A stretch of 36,940 nucleotides of DNA from a virus. Position 1 is the stretch's first letter; the number at the start of each line of letters is the position of its first letter. The stretch covers positions 1-36,940 of the IMG/VR virus record IMGVR_UViG_3300037087_000031. One strand, given 5' to 3'. The notes below the pieces were generated by a model. It did no database searches and was not told the origin of the DNA. It saw only the letters and a program-made list of their open reading frames with translations. This document shows positions 1 to 6,936 of this stretch, piece after piece. The position numbers and the translations under genes are program-made.

Positions 1-127
1 AGTTAATGCTTATCCATTGAATGTCAAAGTTACATATGTAAGGACAGCCTAAATGATAATTCTCTATGCGAGGGCAGGATAAATGGCAATTAGTATTAAT
101 GACACTAAAACATATTCTGGCACAAGC
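1..127. repeat. Terminal direct repeat, left copy (circle join)
   Basis: Bases 1-127 are identical to 36814-36940. The repeat holds the end of the tail protein gene that stops at 36865, a short spacer, and the start of the gene at 83. Genes run cleanly across the join, so the molecule is circular or circularly permuted. A length of exactly 127 is also a common k-mer size in short-read assembly, so the overlap is probably an assembly artefact and not a biological terminal repeat. Confidence 0.95.
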
Positions 128-784
128 AACGGAGAAACTTTAACTCCAACCTTTGGAAATTCTAATACAGGTTGCATAGTTGGTATATCGGTAAGTAGTA
201 CAACAGGCGGTATAACTGCACCAACAATAACTTGTGATAGCCACAATATGACACTGGCTGCTGATGCAACAAACACAGCAGGCTCAAATTGGAATTACAC
301 ATGGATATATTATTATATAGGATCATTATTGGGGGCGAAAAATGTGGTAATAGGATATAGCGTGAGCATACTACATTGTAGTTTTGCTTTAGCTGTCAGA
401 GAAATTCATCAGACAACTCCATTAGCGGATCACTGTTCTTCTATCACTACCAATCCATCATTTACAGCTGCTGATATCTCAGGAATAATTCTGACTTGTG
501 TGGCTAACTCGAATCATACCACTCCTACAAATGGAGTAAATTATACGTCTATTATCACGGCTACATACTGCGATACAGCAAAAAGAACATCTGGAATTTC
601 AAAGACAGAGACATTAGTATGGGGGTCTTTAGATGTGCCCACTATTGTGGGAGCAAGTTTTTCACCGGCACCCTCTGGCGGTCAATCAGTAGCCATTAGT
701 CCATTCTTGATATTTATGAATCGTATCTTGTGGGATAAGAAAAATTGTTTATGGCAACCGAAAGGATTATTGAATGGGATATAA
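83..784 (+). CDS. Putative tail-tip / receptor-binding-type protein
   Basis: A 233-residue protein rich in Thr, Ser, Gly and Asn with the beta-rich look of phage tail appendage proteins. It opens with a Thr-Ser-Gly rich stretch and continues with repeated short beta segments. The style resembles the product of 35479-36129, which suggests two related tail-tip proteins. A GAGGG-type ribosome site lies just upstream of the ATG. The last 4 codons overlap the start of the lysozyme gene. It sits at the end of the tail module directly before lysis, where receptor-binding or fibre proteins are common. The role is inferred from position and composition; no catalytic motif was seen. Confidence 0.6.
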   Translation: MAISINDTKTYSGTSNGETLTPTFGNSNTGCIVGISVSSTTGGITAPTITCDSHNMTLAADATNTAGSNWNYTWIYYYIGSLLGAKNVVIGYSVSILHCSFALAVREIHQTTPLADHCSSITTNPSFTAADISGIILTCVANSNHTTPTNGVNYTSIITATYCDTAKRTSGISKTETLVWGSLDVPTIVGASFSPAPSGGQSVAISPFLIFMNRILWDKKNCLWQPKGLLNGI

Positions 785-1424
785 CTTGACGGGTCTCGAT
801 GTTAGTCACTACCAAATGAAATTAGATTGGGCGAAGGTTAAAGCGGCCAACGTTCAATTTATGTTTGCTAAATGCACCGAAGGCACAGCATATAAAGATG
901 ATATGTATGTCCGTAATATCCAACAAGCGAAAGCACAGGGAATCATTACGGGCAGCTATCACTTCTTTCATCCAAAACAAAGCCCTGGACTTCAGGCACT
1001 TTGGTATTATGAATGCGCGAAATTCGCACTTCCTGACCTGCCCCCAGTCATTGATATTGAAGTAGATGACAACGTTGCGCCTAATATAGTTCATGCCAAT
1101 GCAACTATATTTCTATATAAGGTTAATGAATTATTTGGCAAGATTCCAATAGTCTATACTACTGCCGGTTTGGCTCATAAGTGGGGATTCGACAAAGAGC
1201 TTGAAGTTGCATATCCTTTCTGGGTTGCAGCTTACAGCAACACCGAGCCAACAGTAAAACATACCTTCTGGCAGTTCACAGATAAGTATGAGATTGCAGG
1301 GATAGGTAAAGTTGACGGTGATTATTATAAAGGCACGATAGATGACCTGAATAAACTTGCACAGAAACAACCCATACAGCACCCAGTCTATTCAAATGGA
1401 ATAGTCGTAGGATATTCAGAATGA
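774..1424 (+). CDS. GH25 family endolysin (lysozyme)
   Basis: A 216-residue glycoside hydrolase family 25 (Cellosyl/Lyc type) muramidase that cuts the MurNAc-GlcNAc bond of peptidoglycan to release progeny. Seen: the GLDVSHYQ motif with catalytic-site Asp9, a TEG motif near residue 35, SYHFF near 61-65, and PPVIDIE with the acidic pair Asp94 and Glu96. The domain occupies almost the whole protein, leaving only about 15 residues at the C-terminus and no separate wall-binding domain. No signal peptide is present, so export must depend on a holin. It heads a lysis cluster with three membrane-protein genes downstream, the first overlapping by ATGA. A near copy of the dispersed palindrome lies inside the gene at 1016-1028. 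Confidence 0.93.
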   Translation: MGYNLTGLDVSHYQMKLDWAKVKAANVQFMFAKCTEGTAYKDDMYVRNIQQAKAQGIITGSYHFFHPKQSPGLQALWYYECAKFALPDLPPVIDIEVDDNVAPNIVHANATIFLYKVNELFGKIPIVYTTAGLAHKWGFDKELEVAYPFWVAAYSNTEPTVKHTFWQFTDKYEIAGIGKVDGDYYKGTIDDLNKLAQKQPIQHPVYSNGIVVGYSE

Positions 1425-1720
1425 TTACATCAACAGACTTTACACCCATTCAAGGCGCAATTTTAATTCTCTCTATCGTGGCGTTGATAGTAGAGTTAAT
1501 AATAGTTCGTGATAGATATAAAGGGTTGTTAGAAATACCCTGCATTATCATTCTGATTGATTACGTTGCTTTTTATAGCTGGTTATTAGTTACCAGCCCT
1601 TATGATAGAAATGTTAGCTTTTTGTGGTCGCAACTTCTACGCTTGCATACAATCATAACAGTTTTAATTCTTGCATCATACAGAATTATGGACATCATAA
1701 GGAAACGCAACAATGGATAG
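1421..1720 (+). CDS. Small membrane protein, putative holin or lysis accessory
   Basis: A 99-residue protein with about three hydrophobic segments (roughly residues 10-28, 37-57 and 68-88) and a basic C-terminal end (Arg-Lys-Arg). Its ATG overlaps the lysozyme stop codon by ATGA, so translation is likely coupled. Position directly after the endolysin suggests a lysis role such as holin or antiholin. Two other membrane proteins follow, so which one is the true holin cannot be decided from sequence alone. Confidence 0.6.
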   Translation: MITSTDFTPIQGAILILSIVALIVELIIVRDRYKGLLEIPCIIILIDYVAFYSWLLVTSPYDRNVSFLWSQLLRLHTIITVLILASYRIMDIIRKRNNG

Positions 1721-2054
1721 CCAGGCGTGGTTGACTGTTATTCTTGCCATTATCGCCGCAAGTCCAGGCATCTATGCGGTGTGGAAACAAACCAGAAAAG
1801 ATAAAGCCGCAGCATTAAAGGATTCGTCAGATGCCAGCGAAGCCATAACCGATTCAGCCCTAAAGTTGGTAAATCCATTGAAAAAGAGAATTGACGAACT
1901 TGAAAAGCAGGTATCAGAATTTGAAACACGCATTAATCATTTGGAAGATGTTATCCATAAATATGCCACAGGAACTAAAAAACTGACTAAACAGTTGACA
2001 GACAATAAACTTAATCCCTGTTGGAGTCCAGCGTTTTTAGAACAAAAAAGGTGA
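1713..2054 (+). CDS. Membrane-anchored coiled-coil protein of the lysis cluster
   Basis: A 113-residue protein with one N-terminal membrane segment (about residues 7-24), then a charged helical region with heptad-like spacing (about 55-90, Leu/Ile at a and d positions). This architecture occurs in haemolysin-XhlA-type lysis proteins and Rz-like spanins. There is no lipobox and no clear spanin pairing. The start overlaps the end of the gene before it by 8 bp. Function is inferred from location. Confidence 0.55.
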   Translation: MDSQAWLTVILAIIAASPGIYAVWKQTRKDKAAALKDSSDASEAITDSALKLVNPLKKRIDELEKQVSEFETRINHLEDVIHKYATGTKKLTKQLTDNKLNPCWSPAFLEQKR

Positions 2055-2060
2055 TATAAT
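2052..2060 (+). promoter_or_regulatory. Extended -10 promoter before the holin-like gene
   Basis: TGATATAAT: a perfect TATAAT at 2055-2060 with a TG one base upstream. No convincing -35 lies 17 bases before it. It belongs to a family of look-alike elements (15422, 15918, 16223, 25083). Transcription would start near 2067, some 26 bases before the gene at 2093. Confidence 0.5.
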
Positions 2061-2092
2061 AGTAGGCACATAATAGAAAAGGAGATTATTAT

Positions 2093-2389
2093 ATGTTACT
2101 TGATCTGATTCAGAAAGGGCTTGCATTCTTACAAGCCAATGTAGTGTTAGTGGGCAGTGTAATAGCCATTACTCAATGGATAAAGGTGGGCGTTAAGAAT
2201 CTTAACCTGCCGCGGGTAAAGAGTTGGATGTTCACCATCATTGCCTTCATCGTGTCTGCCCTGTGCATTATCCCGTTTAAACCAGTATTCGATCTGGATT
2301 TAGTTGTTCAGGTTATCGCAGTAGGCGGAGTAGCAACTGGTCTATTCAAGGTTGTAAATGATGCAGGTGTGCCAGTCATAAAAGCGTAG
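2093..2389 (+). CDS. Putative holin
   Basis: A 98-residue hydrophobic protein with about three membrane segments (residues 15-32, 43-62 and 70-88). A strong ribosome site (AAAAGGAG) lies before the ATG and its own promoter-like element starts at 2052. Size, topology and place at the end of the lysis cluster fit a class I holin, which forms pores that let the GH25 enzyme reach the wall. The gene is followed by a strong hairpin that ends the late arm. Confidence 0.65.
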   Translation: MLLDLIQKGLAFLQANVVLVGSVIAITQWIKVGVKNLNLPRVKSWMFTIIAFIVSALCIIPFKPVFDLDLVVQVIAVGGVATGLFKVVNDAGVPVIKA

Positions 2390-2392
2390 ATA

Positions 2393-2438
2393 CATTGTAG
2401 ATACAATGAGAACAGCCCCAGATTTCTGGGGCTGTTCT
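2393..2438. terminator. Bidirectional hairpin between converging arms
   Basis: A 13-bp perfect stem (2409-2421 with 2426-2438) and an ATTT loop, GC-rich in the middle, sits just after the last plus-strand gene and before the end of the minus-strand operon. A smaller palindrome, CATTGTA-GA-TACAATG (2393-2408), precedes it. T-runs are poor on both sides, so it may act as an RNA stabiliser or block as much as a classical terminator. Confidence 0.75.
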
Positions 2439-2465
2439 GCTTAAAGGAGGATAAAATGATACCTT

Positions 2466-2476
2466 ATTATATCATA
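2466..2476 (-). promoter_or_regulatory. Extended -10-like element at the end of the early operon
   Basis: On the minus strand TATGATATAAT, matching the phage's other extended -10 elements. A transcript from here would run into the 2409-2438 hairpin and then antisense to the putative holin gene. No protein gene follows it. AT-rich chance occurrence is possible. Confidence 0.3.
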
Positions 2477-2611
2477 TTATCCAAACAGTACAGATGCTAC
2501 TACTGCTGCAAAGCCGAGATTAGTCAGGTCAAGTCCTGCGATATTTACATTGAAGCCTTTTAGCAGAAAGCACACTAACGCCACTCCCAACAAGATAACT
2601 TTTACGCTCAT
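2477..2611 (-). CDS. Small membrane protein
   Basis: A 44-residue protein read from an ATG preceded by an excellent AAGGAGGTGATATAG ribosome site. It has a hydrophobic N-terminal segment (about residues 3-17) and a second hydrophobic stretch near the C-terminus (about 31-43). It is the last gene of the early operon and starts directly after the stop of the gene at 2613. Small two-segment proteins like this are common in phages. Function unknown. Confidence 0.65.
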   Translation of the reverse strand: MSVKVILLGVALVCFLLKGFNVNIAGLDLTNLGFAAVVASVLFG

Positions 2612-2612
2612 T

Positions 2613-2999
2613 CTATATCACCTCCTTCCATTTAGGAATAATTCCAATAAACGATTTATATATATGACTGTATTTATATTTGCCAGATTTGATTTCTTGG
2701 GGCGAAGCAAAAACCCATCTTCCACATTTCTTGCATTTCCAGTATTTATTGTGGATGCCGCCTTTCACTGTCTTATAATCATGTTCGCATGTATTATATG
2801 TTTGCGTCTTTATAATCATATTCTTAACAGCTTCTTCACCTAAAACCACAAGAATACCCATGTCGCATCCACATTCGCCACTTGATACTTCGCCATTATT
2901 ATTATCAAGGATTTTCCAATGTAAGAAATGACTATAATATGCGTCAAGTTCTGGCATCTTTTTTACCTCAAGTTCAAGAAACTCAAATCTGTTTTTCAT
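2613..2999 (-). CDS. Hypothetical zinc-ribbon protein
   Basis: A 128-residue protein with a central CxxxxYKTVKGG segment and a Cys-pair CKKCGRW (about residues 93-99), which with Cys71/His73 could make one zinc site. A typical GAAAGGAG ribosome site precedes the ATG. It lies directly after the tRNA-like stretch. Family not recognised. Confidence 0.65.
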   Translation of the reverse strand: MKNRFEFLELEVKKMPELDAYYSHFLHWKILDNNNGEVSSGECGCDMGILVVLGEEAVKNMIIKTQTYNTCEHDYKTVKGGIHNKYWKCKKCGRWVFASPQEIKSGKYKYSHIYKSFIGIIPKWKEVI

Positions 3000-3013
3000 G
3001 TTCTCCTTTCAAT

Positions 3014-3085
3014 TTCAGTGGTCGGAGTCGAACCGATAAGACACCCATTCACGATTGTTTATGTGTCCCGCCACATCGCCACCGA
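3014..3085 (-). tRNA. tRNA-like element (degenerate, possible His GTG)
   Basis: The minus-strand RNA fills the gap between two genes almost exactly. Seen: a 7-bp acceptor stem TCGGTGG/CCACTGA with one G-T pair, a D-type stem ATGT/ACAT with loop GGCGGGAC, and a T-arm TCGG-TTCGACT-CCGA with the hallmark TTCGA. The anticodon arm is poor (two A-G mismatches, C at position 33) and would read GTG. No CCA is encoded. It is either a decayed tRNA or a tRNA mimic. Confidence 0.42.
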
Positions 3086-3090
3086 TATTA

Positions 3091-3297
3091 CTAATTTACA
3101 CTTTTAACTTCTTCAAGACGTTTCTCTGTAAACCACTCATCAACAGTATTGCCGTTTGTGCTAATATTTCTTCCCACTACAAGATAGGAATTATCACTAA
3201 ACAGATAGTTACAACGAGCAACAACTATTCCAGTAAAATTAGTAACTCTATCGGCAACTTCATCGCCCAAATCAAACACAAATAATTTATCTTCCAT
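3091..3297 (-). CDS. Conserved small phage protein, unknown function
   Basis: A 68-residue protein with the pattern LGDEVADRVTNFTGIV, typical of small conserved phage proteins with a short SH3-like beta fold. A strong AAAGGAGG ribosome site precedes the ATG. Its neighbours are other small early genes. No enzyme motif was seen. Confidence 0.72.
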   Translation of the reverse strand: MEDKLFVFDLGDEVADRVTNFTGIVVARCNYLFSDNSYLVVGRNISTNGNTVDEWFTEKRLEEVKSVN

Positions 3298-3355
3298 GTT
3301 TACCTCCTTTCTTATGATATTCTACGTCTGTCATTACAAATAAATCGTTTTTCAT
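3287..3355 (-). CDS. Possible 22-residue leader-like ORF
   Basis: A short reading frame with a GAGG ribosome site. It contains the ribosome site and the start of the next gene (3297) within its last codons, so its translation could control the next gene. Very short; may be chance. Confidence 0.3.
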   Translation of the reverse strand: MKNDLFVMTDVEYHKKGGKHGR

Positions 3356-3370
3356 TTAGTCCTCATCTGG

Positions 3371-3688
3371 TTAATACAGTCGCCCAATCTTCGTTATTTC
3401 TTCAAGCGTACATGATGTTTTGTCAAGTTGAATTATTGATACGGCTTTATCGTAAGCATCTAAGAATGATTCTGAGATTATATAAACCTCGTCCCCACCA
3501 CTTAAAGTTATTCTATAAATATATGAATATTTACCCATTTGTTCCTCCTCGTCTATTTGGTCAAGGTTTACACACAAATCTTTAGCGCGCTTTTTCAGAA
3601 ATTCTATTTCAGCGTACATAGATAGCCAATCTTCTACCCAAATATCTGCTATTCGTGGCGGAATAATAAGCTGGCTATTTGTTGCCAT
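3371..3688 (-). CDS. Hypothetical early protein
   Basis: A 105-residue acidic protein with no membrane segment. It has a charged helical stretch (about residues 24-50) followed by a beta-rich half. The family is not recognised. It belongs to the early operon by orientation and spacing. Confidence 0.6.
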   Translation of the reverse strand: MATNSQLIIPPRIADIWVEDWLSMYAEIEFLKKRAKDLCVNLDQIDEEEQMGKYSYIYRITLSGGDEVYIISESFLDAYDKAVSIIQLDKTSCTLEEITKIGRLY

Positions 3689-3749
3689 TACCTTTTCTTT
3701 AGTTAGATTAAGTTTTATTCATGCCTCCTATCCATTAGCTAAATAACTC

Positions 3750-4745
3750 TTATACCATTTTCTTGTACATACCCCAAGGGGTTGTATCTGTTAGCATGTA
3801 AGGAAATCCATCTCTAACTATTACTGCCCCGTGCTTATGTGGATTAGAAACCTGCCTTGACCTTTGGGCTTCGTATGCAAATAGCTTTTCATCTGCGCAC
3901 ATTCCCATGTGCCAAGCGTAGAATCTTCCAGATATATCATACTGTTGGTTTACAACGTGAGAATGAGCCATAAGGATATTACATAAGTGCATGGATGCAA
4001 GTTTCACGGCAGTGTTAGCAGAAAATGGTTTAGGGTGTTCTATCCTGAACTCTTTACCACCACTTGTTAGATGACAATAATAATATGGGGCTATACTCCA
4101 CCTTTCATTATCTACGCCCATTGAACGTAGTATCTCAATAGGGTCTATTGTCTGTTGCAATGTTCGTAATATTCTACCCTCGTGATTACCTAATACCCAT
4201 TGAACTTTGTCAAATACACTATCAAGGGTTTTTAGTAGGATACGGGCTTCTTGCATTTCCTCTGAATAGGTTATCTGCTTTTCTTCATCACTCATTTCCA
4301 TTAGAACATTCATACCTTCTTCTTGATACTTGCTCGGCAACCCTTGAATGAAGTCCATCAAGTTCTTCTCATTGTTGTCTGATAATCCTTTATCATCAGT
4401 TGCGAAATTCGCATCAAAACCTGTCAATGTTTCATTATGTAGAAAGTCACCTGCCAGTATCAAGTTCTTTATTCCCCACACATTAGCTAAATCTAATACA
4501 CGATTCAGAAAATCAAAGTCGTGGAATGGAGCTTCTACACAAGGCAGTACAAGCCAATCACCCTCTAATCTGGGCGGATCATCGTATCTTACAAACGGAC
4601 TTTCCTTGACATAGTTTTTGCCATCATAATATATTGTGGCAAGTGATCCCATTGGAATATTGGTTATCTTATGTATCTCTACAAAAGGTAGTCCCTTCTT
4701 GCGAAGGGACACAACCTTATCTCTAATCTCTTGGGGATATTTCAT
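3750..4745 (-). CDS. Metallophosphoesterase with N-terminal helix-turn-helix
   Basis: A 331-residue calcineurin-like phosphoesterase. Seen: GDFLHN (GD at 99-100), GNHEG (186-190) and AHSH (His261, His263), the metal-binding motifs II, III and V of the family. The usual first DxH motif is not canonical; EAPFHD near 71-76 stands in its place. Residues 1-40 look like a resolvase or transposase-type helix-turn-helix (KGLPFVEIHKITNIP), so the enzyme may be directed to DNA. Such phage enzymes act as phosphatases or nucleases; the substrate is unknown. A perfect copy of the dispersed palindrome lies inside at 4401-4413. The start codon abuts the stop of the gene at 4745. Confidence 0.85.
   Translation of the reverse strand: MKYPQEIRDKVVSLRKKGLPFVEIHKITNIPMGSLATIYYDGKNYVKESPFVRYDDPPRLEGDWLVLPCVEAPFHDFDFLNRVLDLANVWGIKNLILAGDFLHNETLTGFDANFATDDKGLSDNNEKNLMDFIQGLPSKYQEEGMNVLMEMSDEEKQITYSEEMQEARILLKTLDSVFDKVQWVLGNHEGRILRTLQQTIDPIEILRSMGVDNERWSIAPYYYCHLTSGGKEFRIEHPKPFSANTAVKLASMHLCNILMAHSHVVNQQYDISGRFYAWHMGMCADEKLFAYEAQRSRQVSNPHKHGAVIVRDGFPYMLTDTTPWGMYKKMV
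4401..4413. repeat. Dispersed palindrome, perfect copy
   Basis: TGCGAAATTCGCA: 6-bp arms around one base. This is one of nine perfect copies in the genome (others at 10275, 10352, 11100, 11938, 14276, 20316, 29871 and 36138). The chance expectation for the 12 fixed positions is far below one per genome. It is read as Ala-Asn-Phe-Ala in the phosphoesterase. Confidence 0.9.
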
Positions 4746-5515
4746 TATAACTTCCTCAACTCTTCTGCGGTGATTTCATAAATAACTTTAGCTTTCTTTC
4801 CATTATGTAATCTCCATGTAGTGCCATCAAAGCTTGGCACAATGCCACTTTCCCATAATTTTGTAGCAGAAATAAAATCATATTCATATTTGATGTTAAA
4901 GAATGAGCTTGTATATGCCCAGACCAAATCCACGACCGAAGCCCTGACCGAAGCCCAGACCGGATACCTGACCATATACCAGACCGAAGCCCTGATCGGA
5001 TCCCAGACCGGATCCCTGACCGAATCCCAGACCGAAGCCCCGACCGAATCCCTGACCGAATCCCAGACCGGATACCTGACCAAATCCCAGACCGGATCCC
5101 TGACCGAAGCCCAGACCGAAGCCCTGACCGAAGCCCTGACCGAAGCCCACTGTTTTAATAAGACAATCCGCTCATCAGTTACTTTCTTTACTTTTGAAAG
5201 TTCAAACGGGTTGATAATGGGTTTAATAATCAATGGCTCAATTATCTTTTTAAAGTCTAACTCACTAACCCATTTTTCCGCTTGAACAGAGTCGTTTATA
5301 TCACTTCTAATATTGTCAACTGTAAAATGTTTAATCAGTGGATTGTATTCGTAACCATTAACTTTTTCTGGATTAAGTTTGTAAAAGTCAGTAATGTGGT
5401 CATGTGAATCAACACCATCATCTTTCAGATGTTTTTTGCGATAATCCCAATCAAAGTAAAAACGTGTACCGCCATAATTTTCTGGGTCAGTTACAAAGCT
5501 AAAGAATTTGCACAT
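4745..5515 (-). CDS. Protein with tetrapeptide [A/D][S/P]V[R/W] repeats
   Basis: A 256-residue protein. Residues 1-120 are non-repetitive. Residues about 123-200 consist of four-residue units ending alternately in Val-Arg and Val-Trp (ASVR, ASVW, DPVW and similar). A non-repetitive C-terminus of about 50 residues follows. The repeat would give a regular amphipathic structure with stacked Trp and Arg. Similar SV(R/W) runs occur in uncharacterised phage and bacterial proteins; no function is established to my knowledge. An AAGGAGG ribosome site lies before the ATG, and the last bases overlap the phosphoesterase start. Confidence 0.75.
   Translation of the reverse strand: MCKFFSFVTDPENYGGTRFYFDWDYRKKHLKDDGVDSHDHITDFYKLNPEKVNGYEYNPLIKHFTVDNIRSDINDSVQAEKWVSELDFKKIIEPLIIKPIINPFELSKVKKVTDERIVLLKQWASVRASVRASVWASVRDPVWDLVRYPVWDSVRDSVGASVWDSVRDPVWDPIRASVWYMVRYPVWASVRASVVDLVWAYTSSFFNIKYEYDFISATKLWESGIVPSFDGTTWRLHNGKKAKVIYEITAEELRKL
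4919..5152. repeat. 12-bp tandem coding repeat
   Basis: About 19-20 diverged copies of a 12-base unit of the form GACCGAAGCCCT on the plus strand (variants GACCGGATCCCT, GACCATATACCA). They encode the tetrapeptide repeats on the minus strand. The period leaves all reading frames open, which creates false long frames on both strands. The array is liable to expand or contract by slippage. Confidence 0.9.
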
Positions 5516-5616
5516 TTATTCCTCCTTATAATTGCAAAACTGGATGTTCGGGAATCCTGCGCCAGTTCATCTGATCCCGATGGTATACAGCTGGACACAC
5601 CCAGTTATTGCCAATC

Positions 5617-6105
5617 CTACATAGCCCCTGCTGCGTCTATCATAGCCCGCAATTGTTTGCCAGCTTCAATTATGGCATCATCACCAGCATTCTGCTCGAT
5701 GATGAAGTCTGCACCAGGTTCAAGCCCTTTCTTCTTGGCTTGTTCAAATAACGCCTGATACTGCTTTACCAGCGTGGCATGGTCATAGACTGTTTTCTTG
5801 ACACGAATTGCAGCTACTACATCACCAAATGCGTCAACGTCAATAACTGTCAGGGTAATTTTCTTACCTATCCAGTTATTGGTATCATCTTCTTTGGTAA
5901 TATCTGCAATGGTCTTGAAATTGGTCTTGTTGACTAAAAGCCCCTTGTCAACTTCATCGAAGTACACTATCAACTTTTCGGATACTGTACCCTTTTCCTT
6001 GTCTTTAAATTCTTCCATTGCACACGACTTAATTGTCATGGTTTTGTCGCCGTCTAAATCCTCTGCCTTCAAAAACTTTGACGGGTAAATATCGTTTGCT
6101 TTCAT
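5617..6105 (-). CDS. Conserved phage early protein, possible nucleic-acid-binding
   Basis: A 162-residue protein beginning MKANDIYPSKFLKAEDL, a start pattern seen in a widespread phage family found near replication genes. The first 100 residues are beta-rich, with KGLLVNKTNFKTIA and NNWIGKKITL segments that could form an OB-like fold. The rest is a helical, Ala/Glu-rich tail. A role in ssDNA binding or recombination is plausible but not shown. About 100 bp without a clear gene separate it from the repeat protein downstream. Confidence 0.65.
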   Translation of the reverse strand: MKANDIYPSKFLKAEDLDGDKTMTIKSCAMEEFKDKEKGTVSEKLIVYFDEVDKGLLVNKTNFKTIADITKEDDTNNWIGKKITLTVIDVDAFGDVVAAIRVKKTVYDHATLVKQYQALFEQAKKKGLEPGADFIIEQNAGDDAIIEAGKQLRAMIDAAGAM

Positions 6106-6107
6106 AG

Positions 6108-6293
6108 TTATTTTGCTCCTTTTCGTTTCGGTTGCGTGTTTGATGTGATCACATCAAAACCTTCTATTATCATTCGTAGGGCCTCACTAAATCCAACGCC
6201 CCAGAACTCCGCCCATCGTTCCACCACTTGGGTACTATGTAAATCCGTAAAGAATTTTTTCTGCCAAACAAGTGATGGCTTTCTATCTTTCAT
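6108..6293 (-). CDS. Small putative ribbon-helix-helix-like regulator
   Basis: A 61-residue protein starting MKDRKPSLVW, chosen because AAGGAGGTG lies ideally before this ATG. The longer frame would put the start inside the promoter region. The sequence FFTDLHSTQVV...SEALRMIIEGFDVI resembles a short beta strand and two helices as in ribbon-helix-helix proteins. It is the first gene behind a consensus promoter, a fitting place for an autoregulator. Confidence 0.6.
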   Translation of the reverse strand: MKDRKPSLVWQKKFFTDLHSTQVVERWAEFWGVGFSEALRMIIEGFDVITSNTQPKRKGAK

Positions 6294-6321
6294 ATTCACC
6301 TCCTTATTCTTTATATATATA

Positions 6322-6350
6322 ATCATAGTACCTTTTGTGGCATTTGTCAA
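6322..6350 (-). promoter_or_regulatory. Consensus sigma-70-type promoter
   Basis: On the minus strand TTGACA (6350-6345), a 17-base spacer, and TATGAT (6327-6322). Transcription would start near 6315, about 22 bases before the ATG of the small regulator. It drives the left half of the early arm (6293 to 2477). Confidence 0.85.
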
Positions 6351-6700
6351 TCCCTTTTAGATAATTGGCTATTATTATAAGAAAAATGATAATAATTCAT
6401 ATTTCAATATTTTTTGCCTGATAATTATATCCATCAATATTTCTATAATAAATCGAAAAATCGGCATGTTTTCAGGCGTAAAAATTGATACCAATGTATC
6501 ATTGCCGTCCCACAAATGATATTGTGAGGCAGTCAAGTATCATTTAAGGGTCTCAAATAGACAAAACTTGTACTGGATCCTGAACGCAGGTGCTTTTATT
6601 GATTACTAAATAAGCAGGGATAATACCTCCGATGAGGTATTAAGTACATACAAAAGATATGTATAAATCATGCGTGTAAAATGTTACCTTTTAATTGACA
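6351..6700. other. Structured AT-rich intergenic stretch, no gene
   Basis: No convincing gene on either strand. It holds several perfect hairpins: TGATAC-CAAT-GTATCA (6486-6501), CACAA...TTGTG (6512-6527), a 9-bp stem TAATACCTC with tetraloop CGAT (6621-6642), and TACATA...TATGTA just after. These could be operators, part of an RNA, or replication structures. Confidence 0.5.
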
Positions 6701-6708
6701 TTCTACTC

Positions 6709-6930
6709 ACAAAACAAAGCCACCTGGTTCTTTAGTCTCTCGACTAAAGGGGTTGCAGGTGGCTTGTCGATAGCCTCCGGTCGTCTTATTGCTCTAAAAG
6801 CACGCAAACCATCATCGGCCATCCAGCGGGCATTAAGCCCTTGCCGTTATTCGTACTATCACGTCGAACGTGATTTCGGAATCGGCCAAGCAGGTTCTAC
6901 ATCCGCCACTAAAGACGGGTTCGAACCTGC
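6709..6930 (-). ncRNA. Candidate stand-alone structured RNA, about 220 nt
   Basis: A perfect TATAAT on the minus strand (6942-6937) sets a start near 6930. The RNA begins with an 8-bp stem GCAGGTTC (6930-6923) with GAACCTGC (6897-6890). It continues with a hairpin ATCACG/CGTGAT (6874-6858) and a GGGC/GCCC hairpin near 6840-6828, and ends in a two-part terminator stem with a GAGA tetraloop. No start codon with a ribosome site and no long frame on this strand. It lies between two early genes read in the same direction. It matches no RNA family I recognise; tmRNA, 6S and RNase P hallmarks are absent. Confidence 0.6.
6711..6765 (-). terminator. Rho-independent terminator of the RNA
   Basis: A 10-bp stem AAGCCACCTG (6765-6756) with CAGGTGGCTT (6726-6717) encloses an 8-bp stem CTTTAGTC-GAGA-GACTAAAG (6749-6730). 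TGTTTT follows on the minus strand. Confidence 0.75.
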
Positions 6931-6936
6931 ATAACT

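Noticed and set aside
2456-2563. Plus-strand 35-codon frame behind AAAGGAGG
   Set aside because: It overlaps the better supported minus-strand gene 2477-2611 and follows a terminator-type hairpin. The protein looks random and Cys-rich.
4919-5152. CRISPR-like array
   Set aside because: The 12-bp units are contiguous with no spacers and lie inside a coding frame.
4821-5285. Long plus-strand open frame opposite the tetrapeptide-repeat gene
   Set aside because: The 12-bp repeat keeps several frames open on both strands. The minus-strand frame has a ribosome site, fits the operon and has non-repetitive ends.
5526-5570. 14-codon frame starting MNWRRIPEHP, like the first residues of NUMOD4/HNH proteins
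   Set aside because: Too short to support, and nothing of the rest of such a protein is nearby.
6709-6930. tmRNA or tRNA because of the GGTTCGAACC sequence
   Set aside because: The TTCGAA part is explained by an 8-bp stem and lacks proper T-arm pairing. No acceptor stem or tag frame was found.
6695-6934. Plus-strand frame of 79 codons
   Set aside because: It covers the structured RNA on the other strand, includes the hairpin arms, and has no ribosome site.
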